A stretch of DNA of 10,020 nt, taken from positions 1-10,020 of the forward strand of contig PWMA01000164.1 of the NCBI GenBank assembly GCA_003558335.1, given 5' to 3'. This DNA comes from Candidatus Methanofastidiosia archaeon (lineage in GTDB: Archaea; Methanobacteriota_B; Thermococci; Methanofastidiosales; Methanofastidiosaceae). This document shows positions 1 through 6,710 of this stretch, one piece after another. A program made the translations under genes and the position numbers. The notes under the pieces were generated by a model. That model saw only the letters and a list, made by a program, of their open reading frames with translations, was not told where the DNA came from and did not search any database. How positions within the stretch are numbered: the stretch's first letter is position 1; each line of letters starts with the position of its first letter.

Positions 1-75
1 CCCGTGGCTTAGATTGGTCATAGCGTCCGGCTGATAACCGGGAGGTCCTGAGTTCAAATCTCAGCGGGCCCACCA
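1..75 (+). tRNA. tRNA-Ile (anticodon GAT), 5' end cut by window edge
   Basis: The cloverleaf is missing only its first three bases. The visible CCCG (1-4) pairs with CGGG at 65-68, so the lost bases should be GGG opposite CCC at 69-71. The D arm spans 7-24, with three pairs and a T-T mismatch. The anticodon stem is 26-30/38-42 with loop CTGATAA, giving anticodon GAT at 33-35 (Ile, reads ATC/ATT). The T arm is CTGAG-TTCAAAT-CTCAG at 48-64. The discriminator is A72, followed by an encoded CCA at 73-75. The CCA could also be chance, because tRNA-Ala in this window lacks it. Confidence 0.95.
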
Positions 76-78
76 TTA

Positions 79-113
79 TTGTGTTTCTTATTTGTTTTCA
101 AGTCATCTTTTTT
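79..113 (+). terminator. T-rich tract after tRNA-Ile, possible terminator
   Basis: A series of T runs follows the tRNA and ends in six T at 108-113. Archaeal RNA polymerase commonly stops at such tracts without a hairpin. The rest of the 76-237 spacer is AT-rich, and I see no gene or RNA motif in it. Confidence 0.4.
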
Positions 114-237
114 AGAATCCAAAACTCTTATTAAAAATCATTATTATAGGCATGATATGGCAACACAAAAATAAATATTCATAATTTATTTAAATAAGGA
201 AATTAAAAAAAATCACTCTAATAATTTTTATTTAAAT

Positions 238-900
238 CTACCTATGTCTCAAGACACCTATTTTTGGACAGTAACTATCTATAGGACATATGCTACATTT
301 TGGACTTATAGGTACACATACATTTTGCCCGTAAGTCACAAGAATATCATTGTACTCAATCCAATATTTTTCAGGAAGTTTATCTCTTAACGCAAATTCA
401 GTTTGAATTGGATTTTTAGTTGTAACATAACCCCACCTGTTTGATATTCTATGAACATGTGTATCAACACAGACTCCAGGTTTTCCATATGCTAGTGTCA
501 CAACTATATTCGCTGTTTTCCTACCTACACCTTTAAGTTTCAAAAGTTCTTCTATAGTGTTTGGGACCTTACCCTCATATTCCTCTAATATCTTATGGGA
601 AATCTCGATAATTCTTTCTGCTTTAGTTTTATAAAATCCAACAGGATATATTAATTGCTGGATTTCAGTTTCATTTAAATCAATCATTTTTACAGGTGTA
701 TCCGCACGTTCGAACAGTTTTAAAGAAGACTTTTTAGTTACTTCATCTTTAGTTCTAAGGCTTAAGATACAAGATATCAAGACTTTGTAGGGATCTCTAT
801 CGGCTGCAACTTCAGATACAATTGGAACCGTAAACTTTTTTATTTCGATTTTTAAAATTTCTAGAACTTTTGATATATTATCATTGTCAATAATATTCAT
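238..900 (-). CDS. nth: endonuclease III (DNA glycosylase/AP lyase)
   Basis: This bifunctional base-excision repair enzyme removes oxidised pyrimidines and cuts the strand at the abasic site. It has 220 residues, close to the 211 of E. coli Nth. The helix-hairpin-helix is at about 119-139 (LKLKGVGRKTANIV) with the catalytic lysine K128. The catalytic aspartate is D146 in VDTHVHR. The C-terminal 4Fe-4S loop C195-x6-C202-x2-C205-x5-C211 has exactly the family spacing. The segment LSLRTKDEVT (47-56) has R-T where E. coli has Q-A; as I recall this resembles archaeal and eukaryotic members. It is the last gene of a three-gene minus-strand operon, and its first 14 nt overlap the Nudix gene. The ATG at 900 lies only 1 nt after an AGGAGG motif, unusually tight, but no alternative ATG is near and the length fits, so I keep it. 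Confidence 0.96.
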   Translation of the reverse strand: MNIIDNDNISKVLEILKIEIKKFTVPIVSEVAADRDPYKVLISCILSLRTKDEVTKKSSLKLFERADTPVKMIDLNETEIQQLIYPVGFYKTKAERIIEISHKILEEYEGKVPNTIEELLKLKGVGRKTANIVVTLAYGKPGVCVDTHVHRISNRWGYVTTKNPIQTEFALRDKLPEKYWIEYNDILVTYGQNVCVPISPKCSICPIDSYCPKIGVLRHR

Positions 901-1300
901 TCCTCCTAAAAATGTCCAGAAAATCTTGAACTATTCTGTTGTGATCAAATGCGAGATTTTTTGGTATTTGTCTAATGTCAAATAAAAATATCTCTTTTGC
1001 ATCGTCACCTGCTTTAGGTTTTCCCTTACCCCTACCATAAAAGACCACACTAACTGTATGACCTCTTGGGTCTCTATCTGGTTTTGAATATACACCTAAA
1101 AGAGAAAGATTTTTAATTTCAAGGCCTGTTTCTTCATTTGATTCTCTTAGAGCCGCATCTTCTAAAGATTCTCCATATTCAACAAATCCCCCAGGTAAAG
1201 CAAAAAAGTCTTTGAAAGGCTCTTTTCCTCTTTTTATTAGAATTATTTTGCCATCAAAAAGAATAATAATATCAACTGCCAGAGAAGGTATTTTTCTCAT
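887..1300 (-). CDS. Nudix hydrolase, ADP-ribose pyrophosphatase-like
   Basis: This cytosolic hydrolase splits a nucleoside diphosphate linked to another group. ADP-ribose, giving AMP and ribose-5-phosphate, is the likeliest substrate. The Nudix box GX5EX7REUXEEXGU is complete at residues 38-60 (G38...E44...RESNEETGL), including the Mg-binding glutamates E56 and E57. The serine at the usually hydrophobic U position is a small departure. The segment YSKPDRDPRGHTVSVVFYG downstream (about 71-89) matches the signature I associate with archaeal ADP-ribose pyrophosphatases such as the Methanocaldococcus enzyme, so the substrate is inferred from family resemblance. At 137 residues it is a minimal single-domain Nudix protein. 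The start ATG overlaps the signal peptidase stop in ATGA (1297-1300), with GGAG about 8 nt upstream. Its 3' end overlaps nth by 14 nt. A mutator-type or generic nucleotide clean-up role is the alternative. Confidence 0.9.
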   Translation of the reverse strand: MRKIPSLAVDIIILFDGKIILIKRGKEPFKDFFALPGGFVEYGESLEDAALRESNEETGLEIKNLSLLGVYSKPDRDPRGHTVSVVFYGRGKGKPKAGDDAKEIFLFDIRQIPKNLAFDHNRIVQDFLDIFRRNEYY

Positions 1301-1758
1301 ATCCTAACTCCAATAAGGCGTTTAAAGAAAATTGTTACATATCCAAGTTTAGGTATTCTCATAATACTTTTTCCTAAAACAGCATGTTCAGGTACACCCG
1401 GCAACTTATTACCATTTTCAAAATAGGTATCTTCAAATGGATTATTGTCTCCTTTAGTTAGGAAATAAAGATTTCCATTATCTTCTATTATATCTACGAC
1501 CCTATGAACTATTGGAATATCTTGATATGGTCTTTTGTATACAACTATGTCTTCAACCTGAATATCACTTGGATCAACACCCCTAATCACAATAATATCT
1601 CCTCTATAGTAAACAGGCTCCATACTTCCAGAAATAACGACAGCCACAGGATTGTCAACCTGTAAGGCATAAGAAAGTGTGAAGCTAATGGCTAGGTAAA
1701 GTATTACAGCGATTATTATACCTTCCAGTATTTCTTTACCCTCCTTTTTATAATCCAT
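1297..1758 (-). CDS. signal peptidase I, archaeal/Sec11 type (peptidase S26B)
   Basis: This membrane-bound protease removes signal peptides from Sec-exported proteins, with its active site on the outer face. The first 10 residues are charged. One membrane segment follows at about 13-33 (GIIIAVILYLAISFTLSYALQ is hydrophobic throughout). The catalytic domain has S45 in ISGSMEP and H85 in IVHRVV. Two aspartates, D104 and D110, lie in TKGDNNPFED; their 6-residue spacing matches the two important aspartates reported for the Methanococcus voltae enzyme. A histidine in place of the bacterial general-base lysine identifies the archaeal/eukaryotic subfamily. Length 153 is normal for a compact archaeal member. 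It is the first gene of the operon with the Nudix and nth genes. The ATG at 1758 follows a GTGAT ribosome-binding site (1766-1762) at 3 nt spacing. Confidence 0.94.
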   Translation of the reverse strand: MDYKKEGKEILEGIIIAVILYLAISFTLSYALQVDNPVAVVISGSMEPVYYRGDIIVIRGVDPSDIQVEDIVVYKRPYQDIPIVHRVVDIIEDNGNLYFLTKGDNNPFEDTYFENGNKLPGVPEHAVLGKSIMRIPKLGYVTIFFKRLIGVRI

Positions 1759-1845
1759 TATATCACATCAAAACAATTATATTATAATAATATGGATATA
1801 AGAAACCTTTTAAAAGTTTATTGATAGGTTCAATTGGTGATTTTT
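1759..1845. promoter_or_regulatory. divergent promoter region with palindromic TATA box
   Basis: CTTTTAAAAG at 1807-1816 is a perfect 10-bp palindrome and reads as a TATA box on both strands. Rightward, it places a start near 1836-1840, next to the ribosome-binding site GGTGAT at 1836-1841. Leftward, it would place a start near 1785, giving a leader of about 27 nt for the signal peptidase operon. The AT-rich stretch 1775-1800 offers other possible TATA elements for the leftward gene. Confidence 0.6.
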
Positions 1846-2070
1846 ATGGAAGAAATGAACGAAGATTATGGCATTCAAACAGCCCATCCTGATGAGGTCA
1901 GAGGCAGAATCATTTTTGAACTATCTTATCAAGAAGTTTTTTTGAATCAACTATTAAAGAAGCTCGAAGAAAAGGGAATATTAAATGCAGAAGATTTCAA
2001 AAAAGAGATTCAAAAAGAGATCGAGCAAGATTATGGATTCTACTTAGACAAATATTACGCCAGCAGATAG
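1846..2070 (+). CDS. small hypothetical protein, 74 residues
   Basis: I do not recognise the family. The protein is soluble, with no signal peptide or membrane segment, and is rich in Glu, Lys and Tyr. After a short acidic start (MEEMNEDYG) and the segment HPDEVRGR, residues about 19-60 look like a helical pair. FELSYQEVFLNQLLKKLEEKGILNAEDF is amphipathic with a short turn at GILN, and it ends in an aromatic tail (DYGFYLDKYYASR). The frame is open back to a TTG at 1834, but the ATG at 1846 is the better start because GGTGAT (1836-1841) sits 4 nt upstream of it. It stands alone, divergent from the signal peptidase operon, and its stop codon directly abuts the stop of the convergent M20 gene. 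Coding is supported by the promoter/RBS arrangement and codon use like its neighbours. Confidence 0.75.
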   Translation: MEEMNEDYGIQTAHPDEVRGRIIFELSYQEVFLNQLLKKLEEKGILNAEDFKKEIQKEIEQDYGFYLDKYYASR

Positions 2071-3243
2071 TTACTTGACTAATTCATAGATTACAGAAGC
2101 CCATAAGATTGCACATTTTTCTAAATTTTTTATCCTCACATACTCATCAGACATGTGCCAAGTTTGATCAGAATCTGGGGAATGTGCAATTGCAGGAACA
2201 CCATTTAGATTCAATATTTTTGCAACTGTTATCCCAGCAGAGGTTTCAAAATTAATCGGCATGGAAATCTCTTCTGCTACATTCTTAAACGCATCTATTA
2301 ATTTACTACTGCTTTCTACAATATGAGGCAAATGTCTTGTCGTAACTTCTCCTAATTTTATAGAAACATCTTTATCTTCTTTCTTTAAAACATCTATCTG
2401 ATCAGATATTCTTTTTAAAATCATATCTTCAGTTAATCCTACTGGATATCTTACATCCAACGTAGCTTTGCATCTCGAGGCAACAATATTTGGTGCGTTG
2501 CCACCAGATATCATACCTACGTTTATTGTAGGAGGAGTAAATCTAGGGTCATATTTAAGATTAAAATCAAAAGTTTCAAAATCAGAGATTAGTTTGGATA
2601 GTTTAACTATAGCATTTATTCCCAAAGAAGGCGTTGAACCGTGTGACTGTTTTCCATAGCTTTTGAGTTCAAACCAAGCTGCTCCCTTTTCTCCAATAAT
2701 TGCCTTATCTATTGATCCACTATCTGGAACAATTGCATAGTCAGGCTTAAATCCTTTCTCTACGATATATTCAACTCCGTAATGAGATCCCATTTCTTCA
2801 TCAGAAACTGCACAAAAATATATAGTTCCTTTAAACTCTAGTCCACTTTTGATCAATGCTTTTATTCCGGCCCATGATGCTGCAAGAGGTCCCTTGTTAT
2901 CAATAGCCCCTCTTCCATAAACTTTACCATCCTTTTCATAAGGTTGGAATGGATGCTGTGTCCATCCTTCTCCAGGAGGAACAACATCAATATGGGATAT
3001 AATTGCAACAGATGGGTAACCATTTCCTATTCTTCCAATATAATTCGGCCTTTTTTCATCTTTTGAAACTATCTCAACTTCAGCACCCAAATCCTTCATA
3101 CATTTCATCATCAAATCATGCAAAAGATATTCATCGCCTGGTGGATTTACAGTTTCAACTTCGATAAGACTAAATAAAAAATCTATCATTTTTTTTCTGT
3201 CAAAATTCGAAGAAATTCTATCTGCTATTTCATTTATATTCAT
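2071..3243 (-). CDS. M20 family metallopeptidase / deacylase (ArgE/DapE-like)
   Basis: This is a di-zinc hydrolase of amide bonds in N-acylated amino acids or small peptides; the substrate is not determinable here. All metal ligands are visible: H84 (SHIDVVPPG), D115 (YGRGAIDNKG), the catalytic glutamate E149 with ligand E150 (SDEE), D174 (PDSG) and H363 (WHMSDEY). H201 in KQSHGSTP, in the dimerisation (lid) domain at about 182-290, is the usual substrate-contacting histidine. At 390 residues it is a full-length two-domain member. Relatives are often labelled succinyl-diaminopimelate desuccinylase or acetylornithine/acetyl-lysine deacetylase, but there is no biosynthetic neighbour to support either. 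It is co-transcribed after the kinase gene: the stop and start share one base in TAATG (3245-3241), with GGGAG about 5 nt before the ATG, so translation is probably coupled. Confidence 0.9.
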   Translation of the reverse strand: MNINEIADRISSNFDRKKMIDFLFSLIEVETVNPPGDEYLLHDLMMKCMKDLGAEVEIVSKDEKRPNYIGRIGNGYPSVAIISHIDVVPPGEGWTQHPFQPYEKDGKVYGRGAIDNKGPLAASWAGIKALIKSGLEFKGTIYFCAVSDEEMGSHYGVEYIVEKGFKPDYAIVPDSGSIDKAIIGEKGAAWFELKSYGKQSHGSTPSLGINAIVKLSKLISDFETFDFNLKYDPRFTPPTINVGMISGGNAPNIVASRCKATLDVRYPVGLTEDMILKRISDQIDVLKKEDKDVSIKLGEVTTRHLPHIVESSSKLIDAFKNVAEEISMPINFETSAGITVAKILNLNGVPAIAHSPDSDQTWHMSDEYVRIKNLEKCAILWASVIYELVK

Positions 3244-4217
3244 TAAAACTCCCTCGTATATTTTAAGGCCAAATCAAAGTATTTCTTTGTTATTTCCTTA
3301 AAAGAACTATCTTCTGATGCCCTATAACCGTTTACCTTTGCTCGTACACATGCACGATACCCCTTGTAAAATGAAAGAAGGAGCCCCATATCATTATCAC
3401 CACTTATCGAGATATATTTATCTGAAAAAGCTTTTGAAAGATCCTTTTTCTCTAGAAACTCTAAATCCATACATAAAAAGGCAATTTCTGCGGTAACATC
3501 AGTTGTATTAATAGTCTTGTTAAATTCTATTGCATCAAAAATAAAGATATTTTCAGGAGTGACAAAAATATTGCCCGAGTGGAGATCACCATGAGTTTCA
3601 ATAATTTTTCCCTTTTCCACCCTCTTATTAAAAAGATCTTTATTATTGTTTATGAAATCAAGATTTTTTGAGATGAGGACATTAAACTGTTCATTTGAAA
3701 AAATGTCTCCAATAAAGGGCTCAAGATCTTTGTAGTTATCCATAAGATTTATTTTAAACCTATCAATAGCTCCATATTTTCCCTCAAGATCCATATCTGC
3801 TTTTTTATGAAAATCAAATATCTTTAATGCTATTTCCTCTATCGTATCTTTTTCAATTTTATTTTTTTCTAGAAGATGTCTCATTATATAGTATTCTGGA
3901 ATTCTTTTCATTACAACTGCATAATCTAAAGGTAGGCCTTGGTCTGATAATCGCAAGCTATTTCCAATTTTTGTAATGGGAGACACTTTTAGATATATTT
4001 CTGGGCTTAACAGTTTGTTTATTCTGAGCTCCTCTCTACAATTAAACTCTCTTTTTTCAAGAGTCGAATAATCTAGAAATGAAAACTTAACATCTTTTTT
4101 TATCTTGTATGCGTAATTTTTTGTGAGAAATACATAAGAAATATGAGTTTCTTTTATTTCCTCTATCTTCTCACCAAAAGTATTGTCATCTATCAACGAT
4201 TTTAGATGCTCGTTCAT
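3243..4217 (-). CDS. aminoglycoside-phosphotransferase-like kinase (COG2187 type)
   Basis: This is a protein-kinase-fold small-molecule kinase of unknown substrate. The N-lobe contains YAYKIKKDVKFSFLDYST (about 35-52), which is characteristic of the COG2187 group, with K38 or K40 as the likely ATP-contacting lysine. REELRINKLLSPEIYL (61-76) follows and probably holds the helix-C glutamate. The catalytic loop is THGDLHSGNIF (208-218), with base D211 and N216. The metal-binding segment is IFDAIEFN (226-233), with D228 and E231. Bacterial members are, to my knowledge, often fused or linked to a P-loop kinase domain; none is visible here, and 324 residues is the kinase domain alone. It is first in a two-gene operon with the M20 hydrolase. 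The ATG at 4217 lies about where transcription should begin, so the mRNA is probably leaderless. Antibiotic resistance is unlikely in this setting. Confidence 0.82.
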   Translation of the reverse strand: MNEHLKSLIDDNTFGEKIEEIKETHISYVFLTKNYAYKIKKDVKFSFLDYSTLEKREFNCREELRINKLLSPEIYLKVSPITKIGNSLRLSDQGLPLDYAVVMKRIPEYYIMRHLLEKNKIEKDTIEEIALKIFDFHKKADMDLEGKYGAIDRFKINLMDNYKDLEPFIGDIFSNEQFNVLISKNLDFINNNKDLFNKRVEKGKIIETHGDLHSGNIFVTPENIFIFDAIEFNKTINTTDVTAEIAFLCMDLEFLEKKDLSKAFSDKYISISGDNDMGLLLSFYKGYRACVRAKVNGYRASEDSSFKEITKKYFDLALKYTREF

Positions 4218-4230
4218 TATAAAAATAGGA

Positions 4231-4247
4231 TATATTTATTTAAAAGG
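4231..4247 (-). promoter_or_regulatory. TATA box for the kinase-M20 operon
   Basis: Reading the minus strand from 4247, CCTTTTAAATAAATATA contains a TATA core centred near 4241. That is about 25 nt before the ATG at 4217, so the predicted transcript starts at or next to the start codon (leaderless). Confidence 0.6.
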
Positions 4248-4256
4248 TTTTATGGC

Positions 4257-4306
4257 TTAAAAAGGAAATAGAAATTGAAAGAAGTCTTTTGGAGGTTCCT
4301 TTTTAA
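4257..4306. repeat. 11-bp perfect inverted repeat between divergent genes
   Basis: TTAAAAAGGAA at 4257-4267 is the exact reverse complement of TTCCTTTTTAA at 4296-4306, with 28 nt between the arms. It lies in the middle of the 185-nt spacer between the kinase and glmS, outside both predicted transcripts. It could be a protein-binding site or the stem of a small RNA. AT-richness makes chance possible. Confidence 0.4.
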
Positions 4307-4349
4307 TTTATCAAGTTAATTTAGTTTCTTTTAGAATTAAAAAATAAGT

Positions 4350-4371
4350 GTTTCAGCCGAAACTTTAAAAT
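4350..4371 (+). promoter_or_regulatory. glmS promoter with overlapping inverted repeat
   Basis: CTTTAAAAT at 4363-4371 is a good archaeal TATA box preceded by a BRE-like CGAAA. It predicts a start near 4392 and a leader of about 10 nt carrying GTGAT at 4395-4399. The inverted repeat GTTTC-AGCC-GAAAC (4350-4363) covers the BRE and touches the TATA box, so a bound protein there would affect TFB/TBP loading. The operator role is an inference. Confidence 0.55.
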
Positions 4372-4402
4372 AGAGATTAAGCTCCCTAGATAACGTGATT
4401 GA

Positions 4403-6142
4403 ATGTGTGGTATAGTCGGCCTCGTTTCAGACAGTGAAATATCAATAAAAGAGGATCTATTAAAGAGTCTAAAAAGACTTGAATACAGAGGTTATGACTC
4501 GGTAGGATGTGCAGATACAAAAGGCAATGTAGAAAAGGACGTAGGTGAGATATCAAAGTTTATGGAACAGATAAAAGACTCAAAAGCTTCATGTGCCATT
4601 TCTCATACAAGGTGGGCAACACATGGCGGAGTCACAAAAACTAATTCTCATCCACACTGGGATTGCAAAAAAAAACTATTTATAGTTCACAATGGGATTA
4701 TTGATAACTATCAAGAAATAAAGAATGAGCTAATCGATAAAGACCATGTCTTTGTAACCCAAACAGACTCTGAAGTTATTTCACATTTTCTTGAAGAAGA
4801 GCTAAAATCAAAAAATATGGTTGAGGCGATTAAGAGTTTTATTAAAAGAATTCATGGAACCTATGCAATCCTTATCATTGAAAAAGATAATAATACAATC
4901 TACGCAATAAAAAAAGATTCACCACTTGTTTTAGGTCTTGCCAAAGATAGATTTTATCTTGCATCAGACATATATGCATTCTCTGATGCAACAAACAAAG
5001 CAATATTTTTTGAAGATGAAGAATTTGCAATTGTAGATTCTAACAAATATAATTTTTATGATTCAGATGGTAAGGAAATCAAAAAAGAGATATATGAGTT
5101 TGCATGGGATTTATATCAAGAAGAATCAGTTCAAAATTATCCTCATTATATGATCAAAGAGATTCATGAACAACCAACTGCTTCTCAAAGATTAATCAAT
5201 TCGCTCGACGGTGAGCAGAATGCAAAAATTAAAAATATTGCAGAACTTATTAAAAATTCAAAAAGCGTTGTTTTTACAGCCGCAGGAAGTTCATATTATG
5301 CTTCACTTTTAGGCATTTATTTTCTTAATAGAATTGGAATCAATGCACAAACTCTTATTGCAAGTGAATTCCACAATTTTATGCTTGTAGATAAAGACAC
5401 TCTGTTTATAGCAATTTCTCAAAGTGGAGAAACTATGGACGTTGTTTCTGCAACAAAGTGGGCAAAGGAAAGAGGTGCCAAAATAGTTTCAATTGTCAAT
5501 GTGCCACACTCAACACTTCAAAGAATGTCAGACATCTCTCTTGAGATTCATGCAGGCCCTGAAATATGTGTGGCCGCCACAAAAACTTTTACAAATCAAG
5601 TTGTCGCACTTTTGTATTTGTCAAGTTTGTTGGGATTCACAGTTAATATGCAAACTATACCTGGAAAAATAGACTACGTTATAAAAGAAAACGAAGATAT
5701 AGTTAGAGATATTGCAGATGGACTTTGTGATAAAAAAGACATATACATACTAGGAAGAGGGCTTTGCTACCCCCCTTCAAGAGAAATCGCATTGAAATTA
5801 AAGGAAATATCTTATATACATGCTGAAGGGATGATGGGAGGAGAGTTAAAACATGGAACAATAGCTCTTATAGAGGAAGGAACACCAGTTATAGCATTGA
5901 TACCCGGAAAAGACTATGATATGTATTCAAATGCAAAAGAAGTAGAGGCAAGAGGGGCTAAAATAATCACAATGGCAAACATGATGGACTCTGATTTTAA
6001 GATAGATGTAACAATAAACGATGGAAAGTTTGCAATTCTATCTGTAATAATAGGACAACTTTTGACCTATTATATAGCATTGAAAAAAAACCTTCCTATA
6101 GACAAGCCAAGAAATCTTGCAAAATCTGTCACTGTTAAGTAA
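4403..6142 (+). CDS. glmS: glutamine--fructose-6-phosphate aminotransferase (isomerizing)
   Basis: It makes glucosamine-6-phosphate from fructose-6-phosphate and glutamine, the entry step to UDP-GlcNAc. The N-terminal glutaminase domain (about 1-220) starts MCGIVG, with C2 becoming the N-terminal nucleophile. It also shows HTRWATHG (R70, W71), NGIIDNY (N98, G99) and TDSE (D122). The first SIS domain covers about 280-410, with AAGSSYYA and ISQSGETMDVV binding the sugar phosphate. The second SIS domain, about 440-560, has GRGLCYPPSREIALKLKEIS and GGELKHG (E481). The C-terminal tail DKPRNLAKSVTVK carries the Schiff-base lysine K574. Length is 579 against 609 in E. coli, with every catalytic element present. 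It is monocistronic: its own TATA box lies upstream and the convergent MCT-1-like gene begins at the next base after its stop. No glmS ribozyme is expected or seen in the short leader. Confidence 0.97.
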   Translation: MCGIVGLVSDSEISIKEDLLKSLKRLEYRGYDSVGCADTKGNVEKDVGEISKFMEQIKDSKASCAISHTRWATHGGVTKTNSHPHWDCKKKLFIVHNGIIDNYQEIKNELIDKDHVFVTQTDSEVISHFLEEELKSKNMVEAIKSFIKRIHGTYAILIIEKDNNTIYAIKKDSPLVLGLAKDRFYLASDIYAFSDATNKAIFFEDEEFAIVDSNKYNFYDSDGKEIKKEIYEFAWDLYQEESVQNYPHYMIKEIHEQPTASQRLINSLDGEQNAKIKNIAELIKNSKSVVFTAAGSSYYASLLGIYFLNRIGINAQTLIASEFHNFMLVDKDTLFIAISQSGETMDVVSATKWAKERGAKIVSIVNVPHSTLQRMSDISLEIHAGPEICVAATKTFTNQVVALLYLSSLLGFTVNMQTIPGKIDYVIKENEDIVRDIADGLCDKKDIYILGRGLCYPPSREIALKLKEISYIHAEGMMGGELKHGTIALIEEGTPVIALIPGKDYDMYSNAKEVEARGAKIITMANMMDSDFKIDVTINDGKFAILSVIIGQLLTYYIALKKNLPIDKPRNLAKSVTVK

Positions 6143-6640
6143 TCAAAGACCTTTCCAGATCTTATCTCCAATATAATGAAGATTTTTGATTACCTTTCCT
6201 TCATTCATTGAACTAATGGTTTCATAAGAATACATAGCAATGCCGACTGCAATCGGTTTCCCATGATTTTCATCCACTACTATTACAGGACTGTCCTTTT
6301 CAATTAAGTTGTCTACATACTTAACCCCTGGTTTCATAATATCGGCACCTTTTGAGATAAAAGGAACAGCCCCCATATCCACTACAATTTTTCTTGGTAT
6401 CTTATCTTTATTTAAAGAAACTAGTAACTTTAAAGAAGGTATGACATTGCTTTTTAACTTTAAAAAAGATGGCGAATCGTTAACATATATAATGTCAGTG
6501 TTGTCATCTAAATTGGATATTTTAAAAGAAGACTTGGCATCAATTTTATCTAGAATTTCTTCACCAAACAGGTTTCTAATAGAGTTTAAAATTTCTTTAA
6601 TTTCTCCTTTTTTTAGGTCATGTAACGGTTTTTTCTTCAT
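6143..6640 (-). CDS. PUA-domain RNA-binding protein, MCT-1/Tma20-like
   Basis: This is an archaeal relative of eukaryotic MCT-1/Tma20, proteins that act with DENR on the small ribosomal subunit in initiation and recycling. An equivalent archaeal role is inferred. The N-terminal part (about 1-80) matches the pre-PUA region in size, with a charged helix KKGEIKEILNSIRNLFGEEILDK-like and a mixed region after it. The PUA domain spans about 84-161: IVVDMGAVPFISKGADIMKPG is its hallmark start, followed by VIVVDENHGKPIAVGIA and the closing GKVIKNLHYIGDKIW. At 165 residues it is a normal size. Its stop codon directly abuts the glmS stop on the other strand. The ATG at 6640 has a TATA element about 30 nt upstream, giving a near-leaderless mRNA. 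It is divergent from the Sm/L37e operon, which fits a translation neighbourhood. Confidence 0.85.
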   Translation of the reverse strand: MKKKPLHDLKKGEIKEILNSIRNLFGEEILDKIDAKSSFKISNLDDNTDIIYVNDSPSFLKLKSNVIPSLKLLVSLNKDKIPRKIVVDMGAVPFISKGADIMKPGVKYVDNLIEKDSPVIVVDENHGKPIAVGIAMYSYETISSMNEGKVIKNLHYIGDKIWKGL

Positions 6641-6665
6641 ATGGGTATTATATACTTCTATTAGG

Positions 6666-6679
6666 TATTTAAATTTATA
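6666..6679 (-). promoter_or_regulatory. TATA box for the MCT-1-like gene
   Basis: The minus strand reads TATAAATTTAAATA here, centred 30-35 nt before the ATG at 6640. The predicted start lies about 3-8 nt upstream of the coding sequence. Confidence 0.55.
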
Positions 6680-6710
6680 GGAGATTTTATTTGAACAGTT
6701 TTGCCGTTAA

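Noticed and set aside
79..168. Inverted repeat TTGTGTT / AACACAA near tRNA-Ile as an attachment or integration site
   Set aside because: It is only 7 bp with a 76-nt gap, and there is no integrase gene or direct repeat of the tRNA 3' end in the window.
2468..2659. Short plus-strand open frame inside the M20 gene
   Set aside because: It is the complement of the conserved catalytic and lid region of M20, with no start signal.
3243..4217. Antibiotic (aminoglycoside) resistance gene
   Set aside because: The HGDLHSGN motif is shared by the whole kinase superfamily; the N-lobe signature and archaeal operon context point to the COG2187 group.
4393..4402. glmS ribozyme or riboswitch upstream of glmS
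   Set aside because: The predicted leader is only about 10 nt, and such ribozymes belong to bacteria.
6309..6680. Plus-strand open frame opposite the MCT-1-like gene
   Set aside because: It lies fully antisense to a conserved PUA protein and has no ribosome-binding site or family motif.
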